Assembly: GCA_043425375.1 (NCBI GenBank)
Contig: JBHWQC010000065.1
Span: forward strand, 1-44,901
Length of the DNA: 44,901 nucleotides
Reading direction: 5' to 3'
From: Atopostipes sp043425375
Lineage (GTDB): Bacteria; Bacillota; Bacilli; Lactobacillales; Carnobacteriaceae_A
The stretch's first letter is position 1. Each line of letters begins with the position of its first letter. Below the pieces are notes generated by a model. That model ran no database searches and was not told the DNA's origin. It saw only the letters and a list, made by a program, of their open reading frames with translations. A program made the position numbers and the translations under genes. Shown one piece after another: positions 32,483 through 40,898 of this stretch.

Positions 32483-34288
32483 TTACACATATTTTGCAGT
32501 CATGCTTAAAAATTCATTCACATCCGCATGTACTTGATTCAAAGCATTCTGCCAAAAGTCAGGCTGCGTTAAATCGACGCCTAAATGTTTCTCGGCCAAC
32601 TCTTCCGTCGTCATACTGGCTGTATCGCGTAAAAGGGCAATGTATTCCTCTTCAAATGAAGCATCGGCTGTTAAGGCGCGCGCATAAATCCCTAGACTAA
32701 AGAAGTAGCCAAATGTGTAAGGGAAGTTATAAAACGGAACGCCTGTATTGAAAAAGTGCAATTTCGCCGCCCAAAACATGGGGTGGTACGTATCCAGCGC
32801 TTCTTCATAGGCTTCTTTTTGTGCAGCTAGCATTAATTCTGATAGACGTTCAGCCGTTACAATACCTTCTTGTCGTTCTGTATAAAAACTCTTCTCAAAG
32901 AGGTAACGTGCGTGAATATTCATCATCATTGTGGCGCTACGCGCAACTTTTTCATCAAGCAAAGTGATCTTTTCAACTTCTGAATTAGCATTAGTAATCG
33001 TTGCATCAGACACCACTAATTCAGCAAAAGTGGAGGCCGTTTCCGCAACGTTCATCGCGTAATTTTGATTCAACAGCGGCAAGTCACGAAGGACAGCACT
33101 GTGAAAAGCATGGCCGAGTTCATGTGCAAGGGTGGACACATTATCTGAAGTGCCTGAAAAAGTCATGAAAATACGCGACTGTTCGGATTCGGGTAAGTTT
33201 GCACAGTAGCCGCCTGGACGTTTACCTGGACGATCTTCGGCTTCAATCCACTGTTCATCAAAAGCTTTTTGAGAAAGCTGCGCCATTTTTGGGCTAAAGC
33301 TCTTAAAATTGTCAATAATAAAATCGGCTGCTTCCGTAAAGGTGTATTCTTTTGCTTCAAAGTCGCCCACATTTATTGGGGCCGTGACATCTAACCAACT
33401 TAATTTATCAAGTTGTAACAATTCTGCTTTCCGGTTAAAGTACTCGACAATTTTTCCTTTGTTTTCACGAATCGTCTGCCACATTGTATCAAGTGTGTCA
33501 GCTTGCATACGGTTATATTCTAAAGGAACCTCCATAAAATCTTGAATACCATGTGCTTTTTGATCTTCAAGACGGTAGCCTGCTAAATGATTCAAGGTTG
33601 TCGCAAACAAATTATCTTTATCTTTCCACGTATTTTCCCAAATTTGCAACATTTCATCGCGTTTTTTAGGATCGACTTCACCGCTCATTTTATTTTCGGC
33701 TTGACCGGCAGAAAATACTTTTACTGTCCCGTCTTCTTTAAAGGGCACTCGAATGGTTGAAACCAGTTCATTGTACATGTCCCCCCAGCCTTGGAAACCA
33801 TCGATGGATAAGTTGTTTATTAATGCTTCTTCTTCGGTTGACAGCAATTTTTGAGATTTTTCTCGAATTTCAGTCAACGCAAAAGCTATGGTTTTAAACG
33901 GTTCTTTTTTAAGCAGCTGTTTAAAGTCCACGGCTGGAATTTCACTGATTTTCTTTTGCAGCACAATCAGTGTATTGCTTAACTCTTTATATAAATTGGC
34001 CACTAAATTGAGGTTGGTACGCGCCTTTGAATCGGTTATATCGGCAGAAGCCAAACCCGACATGAAGGTTCGAGCTTCTGAAATACCTTTCGTCAGCGGC
34101 TCCTGTTCAGCTAGGATTTTTTCAAATTCCTGATAATCAGGACCGTCTGCACTCGGTTTCCATGCGTTAACTCGCGTATTAAACTTCTTGTTCATTTCTT
34201 CAAGCTCTGAAACTCTTTCGTAAAATTGAGGCGAATCGCTTCCGCCAGGGAATACAGAATCCATATCCCACGTCTTGTCATAAACCAT
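32483..34288 (-). CDS. pepF: Oligoendopeptidase F-type M3 metallopeptidase
   Basis: This 601-residue cytoplasmic zinc peptidase cleaves short peptides. The zinc site is HELGH in VSTLAHELGHAFHSAVL near 390, with the third ligand Glu in NVAETASTFAELVV about 25 residues on. The helical N-terminal half is typical of the pepF/M3 family, and length is normal. The start at ATG 34288 lies eight bases after AAAGGA. It is monocistronic and faces a VanZ-like gene divergently. The exact subfamily (PepF versus another M3) is likely but not certain. Confidence 0.93.
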   Translation of the reverse strand: MVYDKTWDMDSVFPGGSDSPQFYERVSELEEMNKKFNTRVNAWKPSADGPDYQEFEKILAEQEPLTKGISEARTFMSGLASADITDSKARTNLNLVANLYKELSNTLIVLQKKISEIPAVDFKQLLKKEPFKTIAFALTEIREKSQKLLSTEEEALINNLSIDGFQGWGDMYNELVSTIRVPFKEDGTVKVFSAGQAENKMSGEVDPKKRDEMLQIWENTWKDKDNLFATTLNHLAGYRLEDQKAHGIQDFMEVPLEYNRMQADTLDTMWQTIRENKGKIVEYFNRKAELLQLDKLSWLDVTAPINVGDFEAKEYTFTEAADFIIDNFKSFSPKMAQLSQKAFDEQWIEAEDRPGKRPGGYCANLPESEQSRIFMTFSGTSDNVSTLAHELGHAFHSAVLRDLPLLNQNYAMNVAETASTFAELVVSDATITNANSEVEKITLLDEKVARSATMMMNIHARYLFEKSFYTERQEGIVTAERLSELMLAAQKEAYEEALDTYHPMFWAAKLHFFNTGVPFYNFPYTFGYFFSLGIYARALTADASFEEEYIALLRDTASMTTEELAEKHLGVDLTQPDFWQNALNQVHADVNEFLSMTAKYV

Positions 34289-34400
34289 ATCATCAATCCT
34301 TTCATCAATTTTTAATGATAGACTTATTCTACATAAAAAAATGTAGGAAAACGAATTTTTTCATGTAAAATGAATGAAATGAACATAGGATGATGAAAAT

Positions 34401-34901
34401 ATGAATCGACCCATTACTTGGAAGGATAATTTGGCTTTAGCTATGCCATTTATCATTATGCTATTGCTTTACGGAAGTTCCACCATGTCTTATGAAACGC
34501 AAAGTTTGGTTTCTCCTTTAGAAACATTATTAGCCGGTAAGCCTTTTGAAACTATTCTCTCGGGCATAGAATTTCATTATGCAGGCAGTGAAATATCAAT
34601 TGCCTCACGAGGGTATGTGCCTTTTGTAGAATTTTTTATCCGAAAAGGCGCTCACTTTTTTAGTTATTTGTTTTTAGGGTTTTTTTGGGTACTTGGCTTA
34701 CACAAAAGGATGCGTGATGAGTGGCTGGTTGTTGTTTTAGCCCTTTTATTAAGCGTGGGCTACGCCGCCTTTGATGAGTTTCGGCAAGTGTTTCATCCTG
34801 GGAGAACGGGGCTAATGGAAGATGTTTTTTTAGATTCAGCGGGAGCACTGGTAGGCGTCTTTTTATCTTGGATACTTTTAAAAAAACGACTGATTCGATA
34901 A
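34401..34901 (+). CDS. VanZ-like membrane protein
   Basis: This 166-residue protein has about four membrane helices. The VanZ motif residues are present: RKGAHFFSYLFLGFFW (His) and YAAFDEFRQVFHPGRTGLME followed by DVFLDSAGALVG. VanZ gives low-level teicoplanin resistance in enterococci; most homologues have unknown roles, perhaps in the envelope. The gene starts at ATG 34401 behind a moderate AGGATGATG site. A short gap separates it from the TIM-barrel gene; no strong terminator lies between, so they may be linked. Confidence 0.85.
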   Translation: MNRPITWKDNLALAMPFIIMLLLYGSSTMSYETQSLVSPLETLLAGKPFETILSGIEFHYAGSEISIASRGYVPFVEFFIRKGAHFFSYLFLGFFWVLGLHKRMRDEWLVVVLALLLSVGYAAFDEFRQVFHPGRTGLMEDVFLDSAGALVGVFLSWILLKKRLIR

Positions 34902-34977
34902 GTTGAAGAAGTTTTATGAACCTTTTTTAAGTTTTTCATTTATACTATTTGTTAACCGAATATAAGGGGGTTTTGTA

Positions 34978-35667
34978 GTGGAAAAGCAAAATAAAGTACG
35001 ACCAGAATACCGATCACATTATCGGGCAGAACTTGTAGAGGTACCCGATGTGATTCGACGTTCTTCAGGCATTGTCATCAATGGCAGACGGTACAAATCT
35101 TTTTTGTTTTCTTCTGATGTGGCAACAATTATGTATACCGATGCGGATGCGGTGTTAGCCGTCTATCCCTATTCACCGCATCCATCAATTATTAAAGCGT
35201 TAAGTACTGTGGCACCTTCGCCTCTAGTTGCCGGTGTAGGAGGAGGTGTGACACAAGGATCGAGATCTGTGATGGTGGCGGAATTTGCGGATGCCTATGG
35301 CTGTATGGGGGTTGTTTTAAATTCTGCAGTGACGGCAGAAACGGTTCGTAACGTAAATGCAGCCATTGATATTCCAATTGTTTATACCGTTATTTCTAGA
35401 CTGATGGACATTTCTGAACACATTGAAGCCGGTGTGAACATCTTAAATATTAGTGCAGGTAAACAGACAGCTGAAGTCGTGGCAATTTTTAGACAGAGAT
35501 ATCCCGATATGCCAATTATTGCTACAGGGGGAAAAACAGATGAATCCATCTTAGAAACCATTGAAGCAGGGGCGAACGGCATTTCTTATACGCCGCCGAC
35601 AACGCAGCAGGTTTTTCAACAGAACATGGAAAAATACCGAAAACAATTAAGAGAAGAACTGGAATGA
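34978..35667 (+). CDS. Alpha/beta-barrel protein of unknown function
   Basis: This 229-residue protein starts at GTG 34978 behind AAGGGGG. Its secondary structure alternates as in a TIM barrel: ADAVLAVYPYSPHPSIIKAL, PLVAGVGGGVTQGSR, YGCMGVVLNS, DIPIVYTVIS, GVNILNISAGK, MPIIATGGKTDESILETIEA, GANGISYTPP. The GGK-x5 and GAN-GI-Y ends look like a phosphate-binding site. Homologues in Lactobacillales are usually named simply hydrolase or barrel protein, without demonstrated activity. It is not recognisably ThiE, NanE or TrpF. It is followed by a terminator and then yebC. Confidence 0.75.
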   Translation: MEKQNKVRPEYRSHYRAELVEVPDVIRRSSGIVINGRRYKSFLFSSDVATIMYTDADAVLAVYPYSPHPSIIKALSTVAPSPLVAGVGGGVTQGSRSVMVAEFADAYGCMGVVLNSAVTAETVRNVNAAIDIPIVYTVISRLMDISEHIEAGVNILNISAGKQTAEVVAIFRQRYPDMPIIATGGKTDESILETIEAGANGISYTPPTTQQVFQQNMEKYRKQLREELE

Positions 35668-35674
35668 AAGGCAG

Positions 35675-35704
35675 AAAGCAGCTTAGAGAATAAGTTGCTT
35701 TTTT
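35675..35704 (+). terminator. Terminator between the barrel gene and yebC
   Basis: AAAGCAGCTTA (35675-35685) pairs with TAAGTTGCTTT (35691-35701) with one G-U, followed by a T tract. Confidence 0.75.
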
Positions 35705-35738
35705 GTATGGCAGTAGTATTTATATTCGCCTTAAAGTT

Positions 35739-35747
35739 TGATATAAT
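35739..35747 (+). promoter_or_regulatory. Extended -10 promoter of yebC
   Basis: TGA-TATAAT at 35739-35747 lies about 48 bases before the yebC start. The -35 (TTTATA at 17 bases) is weak. Confidence 0.55.
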
Positions 35748-35794
35748 AAGAAGGCCGATAGTTTACAAAGAAAAAAATTAGAGGAAGTGGAGAA

Positions 35795-36520
35795 ATGGCA
35801 GGACATTCAAAATGGAGCAATATTAAAGAACGTAAAGGTGCTCAAGATAAAAAACGCGGTAAATTATTTCAAAAATTAGTGAAAGAAATTTACCAAGCGG
35901 CGAAAGATGGTGGTCCTGATCCGGATACAAATCCAGCGCTAAGACTGGCGATGGATAAAGCAAAAGCCAACAACATGCCAAACGATAATGTGGACCGCGC
36001 GATTAAACGGGCGACTGACCCAAATGCCAGTGCTAACTATAACGAAATCATTTATGAAGGGTACGGACCAAATGGCGTAGCGGTTTTAGTTGAAACATTA
36101 ACGGACAATACAAATCGAACAAGTACCGGCGTCCGTGTCGCTTTTGACCGCAACGGCGGCAATCTCGGTGAAAAAGGATCTGTCAATTACTTATTTAATC
36201 GTAAAGGTTATATTGCAATTGAACGTGAAGGTCTCGATGTGGATGAAGACACGATGCTGATGAGTGTACTAGAAGCAGGCGGCGAAGATTTAGAGACAAC
36301 GGATGAAGTGTTTGAAATTTATACAGACGGTTCAGACTTTGCAGCAGTGCGTGATGCATTAGAAAAAGAATATACTCTCGCTCAAGCCGAGTTAACAATG
36401 GTACCGACCATGTATGTACCTATCGCCGAAGAAAATAGAGAAACGTTTGAACATTTGATTGAAGCCTTAGAAGATGATGACGATGTCAATGACGTCTACC
36501 ATAATGCGCAATTCGACTAA
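35795..36520 (+). CDS. yebC: YebC/PmpR/TACO1-family protein
   Basis: This 241-residue cytoplasmic protein has the invariant opening GHSKWSNIKERKGAQDKKRG and the long conserved stretch NMPNDNVDRAIKRATD, then YEGYGPNGVAVLVETLTDN and NLGEKGSVNYLF. The family has long been listed as transcriptional regulators; recent work links members to translation, including relief of ribosome stalling at proline runs. Which role holds here is not known. An efp gene lies 7 kb downstream. It starts at ATG 35795 behind GTGGAG and has its own promoter and terminator. Confidence 0.94.
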   Translation: MAGHSKWSNIKERKGAQDKKRGKLFQKLVKEIYQAAKDGGPDPDTNPALRLAMDKAKANNMPNDNVDRAIKRATDPNASANYNEIIYEGYGPNGVAVLVETLTDNTNRTSTGVRVAFDRNGGNLGEKGSVNYLFNRKGYIAIEREGLDVDEDTMLMSVLEAGGEDLETTDEVFEIYTDGSDFAAVRDALEKEYTLAQAELTMVPTMYVPIAEENRETFEHLIEALEDDDDVNDVYHNAQFD

Positions 36521-36536
36521 ACCTTATAATAGAAGC

Positions 36537-36576
36537 ATCTCTCAACCTTTTTAGAAGGGTTGGGAGATTTTTTTTG
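36537..36576 (+). terminator. Terminator after yebC
   Basis: ATCTCTCAACC (36537-36547) pairs with GGTTGGGAGAT (36558-36568), one G-U, followed by eight T. It separates yebC from the comG operon. Confidence 0.88.
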
Positions 36577-36676
36577 CTTTTTTTAAAAGTTTTTTCGCGG
36601 AAATCGGAAAAAAAGGGTAATTATATATATAGGGGGATCTTTTTGAGTGAGCAAAAATAACAAAAGAGGTGAGTGC

Positions 36677-37741
36677 ATGATGATTGAATCTTTTGCGAGT
36701 CAATTATTAAAAAGCGCAAAAGAAGTAGGAACAAGTGATATCCATATTCTCCCTGAAAAGGAAGTTTTTGGGATTTACTTTCGACTAAATGGGCGGATGG
36801 AACGGCAGTATAAACTCACAGAAGAGGAGGGCAAGCGGCTGATCTCTTATTTTAAATATTCGGCCAATATGGATGTTGGGGAACGAAGAAAACCGCAGAG
36901 CGGTTCGTTTGTGTATCAAGAGGAAGGTGATGTAAAACAAGATTTAAGGCTTTCAACACTGACAAATTACCATAGTCAAGAATCACTAGTGATTCGTCTG
37001 TTGGAGATACAAAAAGACGTTGAACAAGAGAAAAGCACCTTTTTACCAGATGAACTGGAGAAAATTAAACGGCTGATTCATTATAAAAGTGGACTCGTGT
37101 TATTTTCAGGACCTGTGAATTCTGGAAAGACGACCACTATGTATCAGCTGGTCCGAAATCGCATGAAAAAAAGAAAAATTCAAGTGATTGCGATTGAAGA
37201 TCCGGTAGAAATTGAAGAAGAGAACTTTTTACAAATACAAGTCAATGAACGAGCGGGCAATACTTATGAAGCCACGTTAAAAGCAAGTCTGCGCCATCAC
37301 CCCGATGTTATTATTGTGGGAGAAATTCGCGATGAAGAAACAGCTAAAATGGCCATCCGCGGGGCTTTGACGGGCCATTTGATCATCGCAAGTGTCCATG
37401 CGAAAAATGCGGAAGGTGTGCTTGCGCGGATGCATGAATTGGGCATTTCTTATGATATGTTGAGCCAGACGTTAATTGCTGTCGTTTTTCAAAAATTACT
37501 GCCGATTTATTGCGGACTGTGTGATGGGGATTGTCAGCTTTACTGCGACACGTACCCCGTCAACCGTAAACGAGCAGCCTTGTATGACATTTTAGACAGT
37601 CGACAGATACATGCCTTAGCGCTAAAAAGTCAACAGAGCAATGGGATGGAACGAAAAAGAAATTTCAATCATCTCTTAGAGAAGGTGTTTGCTTATGGGT
37701 TTATTTCAGAAGAGACCTATACCCAATATTATATTCCGTGA
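36677..37741 (+). CDS. comGA: Competence pseudopilus assembly ATPase ComGA
   Basis: This 354-residue GspE/PilB-type secretion ATPase drives pseudopilus assembly for DNA uptake. Walker A is SGPVNSGKTTTMY, the Asp box is VIAIEDPVEIEE, Walker B is DVIIVGEIRDEETAKMAIRG and the His box is LTGHLIIASVHAKNAEG. A Cys cluster CGLCDGDCQLYC near the C terminus probably binds zinc. The ATG at 36677 is six bases after AGAGGT; the frame opens at 36647 but that start lacks a site. It is the first gene of comGABCDEFG. I found no obvious ComX-type com-box or clear ComK site upstream. Confidence 0.95.
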   Translation: MMIESFASQLLKSAKEVGTSDIHILPEKEVFGIYFRLNGRMERQYKLTEEEGKRLISYFKYSANMDVGERRKPQSGSFVYQEEGDVKQDLRLSTLTNYHSQESLVIRLLEIQKDVEQEKSTFLPDELEKIKRLIHYKSGLVLFSGPVNSGKTTTMYQLVRNRMKKRKIQVIAIEDPVEIEEENFLQIQVNERAGNTYEATLKASLRHHPDVIIVGEIRDEETAKMAIRGALTGHLIIASVHAKNAEGVLARMHELGISYDMLSQTLIAVVFQKLLPIYCGLCDGDCQLYCDTYPVNRKRAALYDILDSRQIHALALKSQQSNGMERKRNFNHLLEKVFAYGFISEETYTQYYIP

Positions 37742-38756
37742 CTACATGAACGAAAAAGGGTTGTTTCTAAAACGGATAGGCGGCTTGCTTGAAGAAGGTT
37801 ATTCTCTAAAAGATGCCTTGCATTTTCTTGGAAAAATTGAAGGAGGCGAGACGAAAAAGTGGATTATAAAAGTGCAGGAAGGATTGCATAACGGATACAC
37901 GTTTCACCATCAACTGGAAAAGTTGGGCTTTTCAAGCAAGATTTGTGCTCAGATTTATTTGGGCTCGCAGATAGGCACGTACGGTCAGACTATCAGCCAA
38001 TGTGGTGAACAGCTGCTGCATCAAGTTGAAAGGCAGAAAAAATTCAGATCTTTAACAACTTATCCGGTTATATTGGTCTTGTTTCTCCTGGGGATGTTGA
38101 TGTTGATGCGGTTTCTTATCTTACCGCATATGGAACAATTATTTTCAAGTACGGGCTCAACGCTGAATATGTATTCAAATCGGCTAGTCTGGCTGGTTTA
38201 TTATTCCCCTCAGTTTATTCTAGGTGGGCTTGGTCTTGGTTTAGCAATCTGGTTGTTGGTTCAAAGAATACTGATGAAAAAGACTATGATTGAGAAAGTA
38301 AATTTGTTTTCAAAAATCCCCTTTTTGAAAAACTACCTCAAAGACTATTACACACATTTTTTCTTTACAGAATGGGGGAATCTTTTTCAAAATGGGCGCA
38401 GTTTTCAAGAAATTGTGACGATTATGCAAGGGGAGCAAGCCTCTCCCTTGCTTCGAGAAACGGGAGAAGTGTTAGCGAAACAAATGATCCGAGGAAATAC
38501 GCTAGATGAATCACTCGCTGTTTTTTTATTCATTCATTCAGAAGGAAAAGAAGTGGTGGTGCATGGAGAAAGTTTGGGGCAGCTGAGTACGGAGATGTTA
38601 GTTTATGCGAATTACTGTGAAAGTCAATTTAACCAGCGTGTTGAAAAGTTGATGGAAAAAATACAGCCGATGATTTTTATCTTTGTGGCTTTGATGATAC
38701 TTTCAATTTACGGGGCATTGATGCTTCCGATTTTTACACTAATGGAGGGTTTTTAA
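37695..38756 (+). CDS. comGB: Competence pseudopilus inner-membrane platform protein ComGB
   Basis: This 353-residue type II secretion F-domain protein has two homologous cytoplasmic halves and three membrane helices (about 115-140, 155-190 and 325-350). The pattern RIGGLLEEGYSLKDALHF and later WGNLFQNGRSFQEIVTIM repeat the T2SF motif. ATG 37695 follows GAAGGTG by seven bases and overlaps comGA by 47 bases; a TTG at 37689 is the alternative. It anchors the ComGA ATPase and guides pseudopilins. Confidence 0.93.
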   Translation: MGLFQKRPIPNIIFRDYMNEKGLFLKRIGGLLEEGYSLKDALHFLGKIEGGETKKWIIKVQEGLHNGYTFHHQLEKLGFSSKICAQIYLGSQIGTYGQTISQCGEQLLHQVERQKKFRSLTTYPVILVLFLLGMLMLMRFLILPHMEQLFSSTGSTLNMYSNRLVWLVYYSPQFILGGLGLGLAIWLLVQRILMKKTMIEKVNLFSKIPFLKNYLKDYYTHFFFTEWGNLFQNGRSFQEIVTIMQGEQASPLLRETGEVLAKQMIRGNTLDESLAVFLFIHSEGKEVVVHGESLGQLSTEMLVYANYCESQFNQRVEKLMEKIQPMIFIFVALMILSIYGALMLPIFTLMEGF

Positions 38757-39053
38757 ATGAGAAAATTATTGAAAAGGTTGAGAAATGAAGAAGGATTTAC
38801 ATTAATCGAAATGACCATTGTCATTATGGTTATTGCTATTTTGATTATTGTACTAATACCGAACCTAACGAATGTGAATGGAAATGTAAGCGAAACAACA
38901 GATAAGGCTTTAAGAGAAACGGTCGAAGCTCAAATGATTCTCTTTGAAGTGAAGGAAGGTTCGGAACCTACTTTAGGAACCATGGTACAAGAAGGTTATA
39001 TCACTTCGGAACAAAGTGATGCTTATAATGAGTTACCGAAGAGTGGAGAGTAA
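38757..39053 (+). CDS. comGC: Major pseudopilin ComGC
   Basis: This 98-residue type IV prepilin-like protein has a basic 13-residue leader ending EEG, cleaved before Phe14 by ComC; the mature fifth residue is Glu18 (GFTLIEM). A hydrophobic helix (about 14-40) follows, then a small soluble domain with little beyond EAQMILFEVKEG. It starts at ATG 38757 directly after the comGB stop. It is the main subunit of the DNA-uptake pseudopilus. Confidence 0.95.
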   Translation: MRKLLKRLRNEEGFTLIEMTIVIMVIAILIIVLIPNLTNVNGNVSETTDKALRETVEAQMILFEVKEGSEPTLGTMVQEGYITSEQSDAYNELPKSGE

Positions 39054-39510
39054 CTCAAAACATGAGGAGGGTTTCACGCTGTTAGAAACACTGCTCGTGT
39101 TACTGGTGGCTTCTTTACTTTTGATTATCCCCACGCTCTCCATCGGTCATATGGTGGAGAGTTTAGAGCTAGATTTGTTCTTTCGCGAGGTGACGTCGAA
39201 TATAACATTGATGCAAAATCATGCGATTTTAGCGGGGAAACGAACAGAGGTAAAGTTTTTGCCACATGCTAATAGAGATGAAATTCATTTTCAAGTAGCA
39301 ACGAACCATCCACTCAATCGAATCATGGTCTTGGATAGTCCTTATTACAGTCTAAGAGGTAGAGGGTATACAGACTTTCGATTTTTAAAAGATACAGGAA
39401 ATATTTCTGATTCAGAAACTATCGGTTTTAATACGAGTCAGGGTGATTATATTTTAACTTATTTACTAGGAAGTGGTCGATTTGACATTAAAAAAGAAAC
39501 TAATAAATGA
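39028..39510 (+). CDS. comGD: Minor pseudopilin ComGD
   Basis: This 160-residue protein has the prepilin motif HEEGFTLLETLLVLLVASLL after a short leader. The soluble part contains a GspH-like stretch (FREVTSNITLMQNHAILAGK). The start is uncertain: ATG 39028 and GTG 39043 both lie inside the end of comGC; the open frame reaches a GTG at 39016. A shorter leader from 39043 would look more like other prepilins. It overlaps comGC and comGE, so translation is coupled. Confidence 0.9.
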   Translation: MSYRRVESNSKHEEGFTLLETLLVLLVASLLLIIPTLSIGHMVESLELDLFFREVTSNITLMQNHAILAGKRTEVKFLPHANRDEIHFQVATNHPLNRIMVLDSPYYSLRGRGYTDFRFLKDTGNISDSETIGFNTSQGDYILTYLLGSGRFDIKKETNK

Positions 39511-39787
39511 AAGTGGCTATTTACTAATTGAAAGTGTCGTCGCTTTATCTGTTTTGGCGACCTTAATTTTAGTCCTTTTTCCATTAGTGGTCGATTGGTT
39601 GGTGCTCGTCGAAAATGAAAAAGAACAAGTCGAATTGTCTAGGGCCTTGTATGAAAGTTCTGTCGCTTGGCCCGAGACGTCTACTAATAAGGGTTATACG
39701 GCCAATAAGACGAATCGATCACTTACTCTTTTTGACAAAAATAGAACAGTGGATGTGCATATTTATGAGGTGGATTTTAAAGAGTGA
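39482..39787 (+). CDS. comGE: Minor pseudopilin ComGE
   Basis: This 101-residue protein has the processing site NESGYLLIESVVALSVL (Gly-Tyr, with Glu at mature position five). AGGAAG just upstream fits a TTG at 39482; a GTG at 39473 is the alternative. A single hydrophobic helix is followed by a short polar region. It overlaps comGD by about 29 bases and comGF by 23. Confidence 0.88.
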   Translation: MTLKKKLINESGYLLIESVVALSVLATLILVLFPLVVDWLVLVENEKEQVELSRALYESSVAWPETSTNKGYTANKTNRSLTLFDKNRTVDVHIYEVDFKE

Positions 39788-40439
39788 ACAAGGATTTACA
39801 TTAATCGAAACATTAATCTCCTTGTTTGTGTCAGCTTTTGTTCTGTTGTTGTTAACTGGAGGGATTCTCCAAATTGTCGCAGTTAGAGATACTCTCATAA
39901 GTAATGCGCAGGAGAGTAGTCGTGCCAACTCCATAACGGGGGATCGACAAGTCGAGTGGCATATTTTTTTAAATCAATTGGAAAACTATCTGCAAGATAC
40001 GTATGAACCTGTAATTGGTCAAAATGAGTTTGAAGTAAAAGAGCCAACCAATACCGATAGAGGAAACAGAGTCGTTTTTTACAGAAGAGATGCCACCAAT
40101 AAAACAAACTTTTCTCGTAGAACAATCAATGGCAATCACCGTATGCTGACCGGTGTCAACAATATAGCCTTTAATCAAAGCGGTGGCTGGTTACTGATTG
40201 AAGTCTTTTTTATGAATGGTGATCAATACACTGGACACATTTTTATAGACAGCTGGATAGAGAAGGAAAAATTCGAAAAAGAGTTAACAGAAGATGAACC
40301 AGAGACAGAAGTCTTGACAGAGGAAGCAGAAGAAAACGAAGAGTTAGCCATTGAAGAAGAGGATACAAAAGATGAAGCGGAAAGGGAAGAGATAGAAGAT
40401 GCAGCCGTCGAAGAGAAAGAAAAGAGCGATGAAGAATGA
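39765..40439 (+). CDS. comGF: Minor pseudopilin ComGF with acidic C-terminal tail
   Basis: This 224-residue protein has the prepilin motif SEQGFTLIETLISLFVSAFV after a short leader from ATG 39765; the frame is open further upstream but overlaps comGE without purpose. The ComGF soluble domain runs to about residue 165 (FYRRDATNKTNFSR, MLTGVNNIAFNQSGGWLLIE). The last 59 residues (from about 166) are unlike ordinary ComGF: more than half are Glu or Asp (for example ELAIEEEDTKDEAEREE). Base use stays similar to the neighbours, so no obvious transfer. The stop overlaps the comGG start. Confidence 0.88.
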   Translation: MRWILKSEQGFTLIETLISLFVSAFVLLLLTGGILQIVAVRDTLISNAQESSRANSITGDRQVEWHIFLNQLENYLQDTYEPVIGQNEFEVKEPTNTDRGNRVVFYRRDATNKTNFSRRTINGNHRMLTGVNNIAFNQSGGWLLIEVFFMNGDQYTGHIFIDSWIEKEKFEKELTEDEPETEVLTEEAEENEELAIEEEDTKDEAEREEIEDAAVEEKEKSDEE

Positions 40440-40801
40440 AAGAGTTGTTTAAAAAAGACCGTGGTTATGTATTAATCTCCACACTGTTTTTCCTGATGCT
40501 TAGTGGCCTTTTTTCTCACTCTGTCATCCAAATATCAAGTAGTTATCTTCTTCAACTCAGGCAACTAAGTACCGCTTATGAAGGGAAGGCGGCCTTGAAT
40601 ATGAGTAAATCACTTCTTCAACAAGAACTTGAAAATAATCACTTCCCTACAAGCGGCAGCGTACAAACCTCTGCCGGCACGGTGAAGATAGCAGGGACAA
40701 AAGATTCAGAACAAATGATTTATCACTTTACACTAACCAAAGGGAATGGCGAGACGTACCAAAAAGAAGTCGTTTGGCCGCTTCCTCAACTAGAAGAATA
40801 A
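40436..40801 (+). CDS. comGG: Minor pseudopilin ComGG
   Basis: This 121-residue protein has an N-terminal leader KKDRGYVLIST and one hydrophobic helix (about 11-35), then a helical ALNMSKSLLQQEL region and a small beta domain, fitting ComGG. The motif after Gly is weaker than in the other pseudopilins, and position five (Ser) replaces Glu, which is usual for ComGG-type subunits. It starts with ATGA overlap at 40436 and is the last gene before a terminator. Confidence 0.85.
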   Translation: MKELFKKDRGYVLISTLFFLMLSGLFSHSVIQISSSYLLQLRQLSTAYEGKAALNMSKSLLQQELENNHFPTSGSVQTSAGTVKIAGTKDSEQMIYHFTLTKGNGETYQKEVVWPLPQLEE

Positions 40802-40808
40802 AGTCATG

Positions 40809-40846
40809 AAAATGACCGTTTCAGTTATAGAAGCGGTCATTTTTTG
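40809..40846 (+). terminator. Terminator of the comG operon
   Basis: AAAATGACCG (40809-40818) pairs with CGGTCATTTT (40834-40843) around a 15-base loop, followed by T. Confidence 0.85.
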
Positions 40847-40898
40847 CTTTGAGCTGTATACTGTATAATAAAAGAAGGAAACATTGAGGAGTGTAAAA

